DNA of 5,115 bases from an uncultured Clostridia bacterium (GTDB lineage Bacteria; Bacillota; Clostridia; Oscillospirales; Ruminococcaceae): assembly GCA_946183095.1 (NCBI GenBank), contig CAMHBE010000174.1:1-5115 (forward strand), written 5' to 3'. Below are positions 1-5,115 of this stretch, one piece after another. Every line of letters begins with the position of its first letter. The stretch's first letter is position 1. A program made the position numbers and the translations under genes. The notes below the pieces were generated by a model. It was not told the DNA's origin. It saw only the letters and a list, made by a program, of their open reading frames with translations, and ran no database searches.

Positions 1-16
1 TAATGATACATTTTTT

Positions 17-45
17 ATTCTAACACAAAATTTCCCAAATTGCAA
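17..45 (-). promoter_or_regulatory. Possible sigma-A-type promoter reading out of the window
   Basis: On the minus strand TTGCAA (40-45; 4 of 6 matches to TTGACA) is followed after 17 nt by TAGAAT (17-22; 5 of 6 matches to TATAAT), preceded by TGT as an extended -10. The -35 part lies in the distal arm of the cotH terminator. Its target gene would be to the left of position 1. AT-rich sequence gives chance matches easily, so this is tentative. Confidence 0.3.
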
Positions 46-80
46 CAATTTTTCTCGCACATTGCTGCAATTTGGGAAAT
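30..80 (-). terminator. Hairpin terminator after cotH
   Basis: A perfect 15-bp inverted repeat (30-44 and 66-80) extends inward by four more pairs (46-49 with 61-64) past one mismatch, with an 11-nt loop at 50-60. In the minus direction it begins 21 nt after the cotH TAA (102-104) and is followed by TTTTGTGTTAG. The U-run is short and interrupted and the stem is AT-rich, so efficiency may be moderate. On the plus strand the hairpin is followed by ATATATACGG, which is less terminator-like, so it most likely ends the ligA-GNAT-cotH transcript. Confidence 0.65.
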
Positions 81-101
81 ATATACGGATTTTATGCAAA
101 G

Positions 102-2534
102 TTATTGTACAGTATGCACCCCGTCGGTAATGATACCCACATGGTACAGACCGTCCGCTCCGAGGGAAAGCGACTCGCTTCCGGACATTTCCGTCACCGG
201 CACTGCCGAGATGATATTCCCGTCGGGGTCGCAAAGGTACAGAGTCTCACCCGTTTTCAGCTTGAAATTCGCCTGATGCCGCATGAGCGCGGAGGTATCG
301 TTGTTGTCGGAGAACACTATCGTCACCGTTTCTCCGGACGCTATCTTCGTATCGGGGATAGTGTACCTGTCCGGCTTTTTGAGCGTATCCGACAGGCAGT
401 ACCCGTGCAGCGTGACATCTTCCGCGCCGCCGTTGTACAGTTCCGCCCAGTCGCCGCTGCCGGAAGTGTACAGCTCGCTTATCACGATACCGCCAGTCTT
501 TTCGGAGTCCTCGAAGAACAGCTCTATCTTGATGCTGCCGCCGACCGCCATAGAGCCGTCGATGCGCAGCTTCTCCTGCGGATAGTCCGTGCCGTTTATC
601 GTCCAGTGCCCGAACTTATGCCCGTTATAGGGCAATGCGGCTATGTCGGCTGCAAACTCCGAGAAATACTTCACCTCGAAGCTGCTGCCGCTCTTTACGG
701 TCTGCGAACCGATCACTGCGTCGCCGCCGCCCGGACAGCGGAACGTCACGGTGCAGCGTTCCTCGCCGTAACCGAACTGCTTTCTGACGGCGCGGTCCAT
801 TATCACAGAGCGGTATTCGGCAAAATCCCGTATCTGCTGTCTGCTGTCCGCAAATGTCCACTCGTTCGCCCAGCCCGATGTATAGCCGTTTTTCAGCGCG
901 TACATCTGCTCGGGGTCGCTCTTTTCCAGCAGTTCATCAAGCCGGCGGCTCACGTTTTCCGGCGAGAACGCACCGCTCATAAGTTCCGACAAGGTGGCGG
1001 AAAACTTCCGCTGCATATCGGGACGTTCCAGCACTCCCGCCAGCAGGTGCGACGCACCCTTCATGTGATTACCGGTAAGCACTGCCTCCAGCGTATTGTC
1101 GGAGTAACCCGCGCCGTACAGCCCCCATGCGTATTCCGCGTCGAACATCAGGAACCGCCACCTGCCGTCAAGGTACGGGCTTGTGACCTCCTCGCCTTCC
1201 GACGGGCGGTATCTCCATACCTTGAAGTTGTTGCCCGGCCAGTCCTTGTTGTCAATGTATATCTGCATGGCGTAGTACAGCATAAAGTTGTCGATATCCA
1301 CAAGGCTGCAAAATTCTTCAAACGCCGCATCGTCCGTAAGTCCGTTCTCCGCCAGCTCCAGCAGGTGCTGCCAGTCCGCGAGCTCCTGCTCGTCGGCAGG
1401 GTCATCGCTCTCCATTTCAAGCTCCTTCGCGCCTAAGATGCTGTAATTATCCTTGTTCCCGCCGTACATCATTTCGAGGTAGTCGTCCGCAAACGCCTCG
1501 TGCAGCCACGCAAAGCCGTAGTATTCGCTGTTGAGGAACACCGCAGCGGGGCGCACAGACTGCACATCTGTAAATCCCGCGTCAGCCGCCAGCACAGCCG
1601 AAAGCTCGTCACGCACTCCCGCAAATTCGCGGTCATTCGCCCCGTCACGCAGAGTTATGCGGTCATAGCGGGTGAGGATATTGCCGTAAGCGTCGCGGTC
1701 AAGCCCGAAGAACGGATATTTGAACTTGCCCTCGCCGTATGCGCTCCTTGCAAACAGCCGGAAGGACTTCTGCTCGTTCGCGCGGGAATAACCGCCCACG
1801 ACGCGCACTCCCGCCGCCTGCGATATAAGCTGCCTGCCGGTGCTGTCATAGACCTCCACATACATATCGCGTTCGCTCTCACGTCCGTGAATGTTGTAAT
1901 TCGCCGGGGCAGTGGGGTTTATCTCGCCGCCGCGGTAGTCATTTTTAAGGTATTCATCACGCAGATACCCCTCCACCGCGATGCCGTTGTAATAATCGTA
2001 AAGGTTGTATTCGTCGGTGGACAGCACGAACACAAGCGTATCCTCCGTGAAACGGCTGCTGACATCCTTGCCGGTGACGTAGCTTTTCAGTGCGATATCC
2101 GAGCGTTCCTCCCCGTCGATCGCCACAGCCTTTACGGTGGTCGCCGTAACGCGGCTCTTCGATGCTATCTTTATCGGAGCGGTGTAACGCTTGCTTTTCT
2201 CCGTCGGGTCATTGCCGTCGGTGGTGTAGAATATCACGGCGTTCTCATCGGTACAGGTGAGTTCTACCTCGATGCTGTCATCGTAGAACGTTTTCCCGTG
2301 GGAGAACGATATCACCGGCTTTTCCGCGTCCGTAACGCTGTCAGCACCGGCATCCGCCGAAACTTCCGCAGTCACGGGGGAGCCTTCTTCATCCGTGACG
2401 GGCATATCCTCCTCGTCCGTGGTTTCGTAGGAAGTGGGGAGCTGCTTTTGCAGACCCGCGTGGTTTTGCAGCATGAACGCGCTCAATGCACCTATAACAA
2501 CGACTGCAACAAGTAAAATGATAAGTTTTCTCAT
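102..2534 (-). CDS. Secreted or membrane-anchored CotH-family protein with chitobiase-like and lamin-tail domains
   Basis: The 810-residue product probably acts outside the membrane. Residues 4-20 form a hydrophobic signal or anchor segment after a short basic start (MRK). An acidic low-complexity linker follows (about 38-72). Residues 72-155 resemble the chitobiase/beta-hexosaminidase C-terminal type (IFYTTDGNDPT at 101-111). The CotH domain spans about 165-588, with NYNIHGRES (212-220), GVRVVGGYSRANEQKSFRL (242-260), DNKDWPGNNFKVWR (428-441) and FLMFDAEYAWG (461-471). About 594-677 resembles the beta-rich repeat that often follows CotH domains, and 682-790 resembles a lamin-tail domain (IVISELY, DWAELYNGG). 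Family knowledge: CotH of spore formers is an atypical protein kinase that phosphorylates spore coat proteins; multidomain homologues in Ruminococcus are extracellular, some linked to cellulosomes. The substrate here is unknown and no dockerin is seen. The ATG at 2532-2534 is chosen because it directly precedes the anchor, although it lacks a good Shine-Dalgarno sequence. Family assignment is strong; kinase activity is an inference. Confidence 0.9.
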   Translation of the reverse strand: MRKLIILLVAVVVIGALSAFMLQNHAGLQKQLPTSYETTDEEDMPVTDEEGSPVTAEVSADAGADSVTDAEKPVISFSHGKTFYDDSIEVELTCTDENAVIFYTTDGNDPTEKSKRYTAPIKIASKSRVTATTVKAVAIDGEERSDIALKSYVTGKDVSSRFTEDTLVFVLSTDEYNLYDYYNGIAVEGYLRDEYLKNDYRGGEINPTAPANYNIHGRESERDMYVEVYDSTGRQLISQAAGVRVVGGYSRANEQKSFRLFARSAYGEGKFKYPFFGLDRDAYGNILTRYDRITLRDGANDREFAGVRDELSAVLAADAGFTDVQSVRPAAVFLNSEYYGFAWLHEAFADDYLEMMYGGNKDNYSILGAKELEMESDDPADEQELADWQHLLELAENGLTDDAAFEEFCSLVDIDNFMLYYAMQIYIDNKDWPGNNFKVWRYRPSEGEEVTSPYLDGRWRFLMFDAEYAWGLYGAGYSDNTLEAVLTGNHMKGASHLLAGVLERPDMQRKFSATLSELMSGAFSPENVSRRLDELLEKSDPEQMYALKNGYTSGWANEWTFADSRQQIRDFAEYRSVIMDRAVRKQFGYGEERCTVTFRCPGGGDAVIGSQTVKSGSSFEVKYFSEFAADIAALPYNGHKFGHWTINGTDYPQEKLRIDGSMAVGGSIKIELFFEDSEKTGGIVISELYTSGSGDWAELYNGGAEDVTLHGYCLSDTLKKPDRYTIPDTKIASGETVTIVFSDNNDTSALMRHQANFKLKTGETLYLCDPDGNIISAVPVTEMSGSESLSLGADGLYHVGIITDGVHTVQ

Positions 2535-2548
2535 AATGTATCAGGGTA

Positions 2549-3079
2549 TCACTGCGGCTTTTTCAGCCTGTAGGTGTTTAATGTCACGATATCGGGCTTT
2601 GCGAGGGACATGGGAATGCTTTCGCTCTTTTCGTAGGTGAATCCCGCTTTCTGTATCACGCGGTTGCTCGCCTTGTTTTCGTCAACCGCGCTTATCTTCA
2701 GCTCACGGAAGCCTTCCCCGAACAGCAGCGCTGTCACCGCGTTCAGAGCTTCGGTCATATAGCCGCGCCCCCAGTACGCCTTTCCCTCGCAGTAACCGAT
2801 CGCGGGCGTTCCGTCGTCGTCATAGCTGACAACATCTATCATCCCGACCGGCTTGTCCTCGCCTTTGGGAACTATCACCCAGCGGTACGTTGTATCCTTG
2901 CCGTACTCGCTGAGCCAGTAGTCCACGATCATGCGGGTATGCTCGGCACTGCGGTGAGGGTTCCACGTCATATAGCGCGTCACTTCCGGGTCATTCGCCC
3001 AGCGCTCGAATATCGTCTGCGTGTCGGACTCCCTCACTTCACGGAGCAGCAGTCTCTGTGTCTCTATAGTTCTCATCAT
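2549..3079 (-). CDS. GNAT-family N-acetyltransferase (RimJ/RimL-like)
   Basis: This 176-residue cytoplasmic enzyme should transfer an acetyl group from acetyl-CoA to an amine; the acceptor cannot be read from the sequence. It starts with the RimJ/RimL-type opening IETQRLLLREV (5-15). The acetyl-CoA pyrophosphate-binding loop is WGRGYMTEAL (103-112), in the R/Q-x-x-G-x-G/A pattern. The C-terminal core DENKASNRVIQKAGF (133-147) carries the conserved Asn, Ser-Asn and Gly-Phe positions. The length is typical of stand-alone members. Two ATG codons sit side by side (3077-3079 and 3074-3076); the first is chosen because GAGGGA lies 7 nt upstream of it. The ATG is one base after the ligA TGA, so translational coupling to ligA is likely, and cotH follows after 14 bp. 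Members of this fold modify ribosomal proteins, antibiotics or small metabolites, and nothing here separates these. The family is secure; the function is open. Confidence 0.92.
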   Translation of the reverse strand: MMRTIETQRLLLREVRESDTQTIFERWANDPEVTRYMTWNPHRSAEHTRMIVDYWLSEYGKDTTYRWVIVPKGEDKPVGMIDVVSYDDDGTPAIGYCEGKAYWGRGYMTEALNAVTALLFGEGFRELKISAVDENKASNRVIQKAGFTYEKSESIPMSLAKPDIVTLNTYRLKKPQ

Positions 3080-3080
3080 G

Positions 3081-5115
<2,035 letters not shown>

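Noticed and set aside
102..400. C-terminal dockerin that would place the CotH protein in a cellulosome
   Set aside because: The protein ends just after the lamin-tail-like domain; no paired calcium-binding dockerin repeats are visible.
72..1436. 454-codon plus-strand open frame
   Set aside because: It is fully antisense to cotH, has no recognisable domain, and its composition (many Arg, Val, His) is typical of the shadow of a GC-biased gene.
1500..2516. 338-codon plus-strand open frame
   Set aside because: Also antisense to cotH, with no plausible motif and no ribosome binding site of note; the opposite strand has a clear multi-domain protein.

Overview
This window looks like a piece of a Gram-positive Clostridia chromosome, most plausibly a Ruminococcus-like member of the Oscillospiraceae. 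That is an inference from three things: the LigA sequence style (for example [10 protein letters not shown] in the OB fold), a large secreted CotH-family protein of the kind common in rumen and gut Ruminococcus, and moderately GC-rich codons beside an AT-rich intergenic end. No sequence search was possible, so the genus is tentative.

All supported genes lie on the minus strand and read from right to left as one tightly packed unit. From 5040 down to 3081 is ligA (NAD-dependent DNA ligase). From 3079 to 2549 is a GNAT-family N-acetyltransferase. From 2534 to 102 is an 810-residue membrane-anchored or secreted CotH-type protein. The gaps are 1 bp (ligA to GNAT) and 14 bp (GNAT to cotH), so co-transcription from a promoter upstream of ligA, outside the window, is likely. 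A 15-bp perfect inverted repeat at 30-80, just past the cotH stop, looks like the terminator. A possible sigma-A-type promoter overlaps its distal arm and points out of the window.

The main anomaly is in ligA. Its N-terminal two thirds and C-terminal third are each intact and well conserved but lie in different frames. Counting residues between the conserved LHNQD and RKAGE blocks, about 23 nt of the OB-fold coding sequence are missing. This could be a real small deletion, which would be surprising in an essential gene, or an assembly or consensus error.

The three genes do not form an obvious pathway: DNA repair and replication, small-molecule or protein acetylation, and an extracellular protein with a kinase-like fold. 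I see no CRISPR array, tRNA or rRNA, insertion sequence, phage gene or recognisable defence system. The many long plus-strand reading frames are antisense shadows of these genes.
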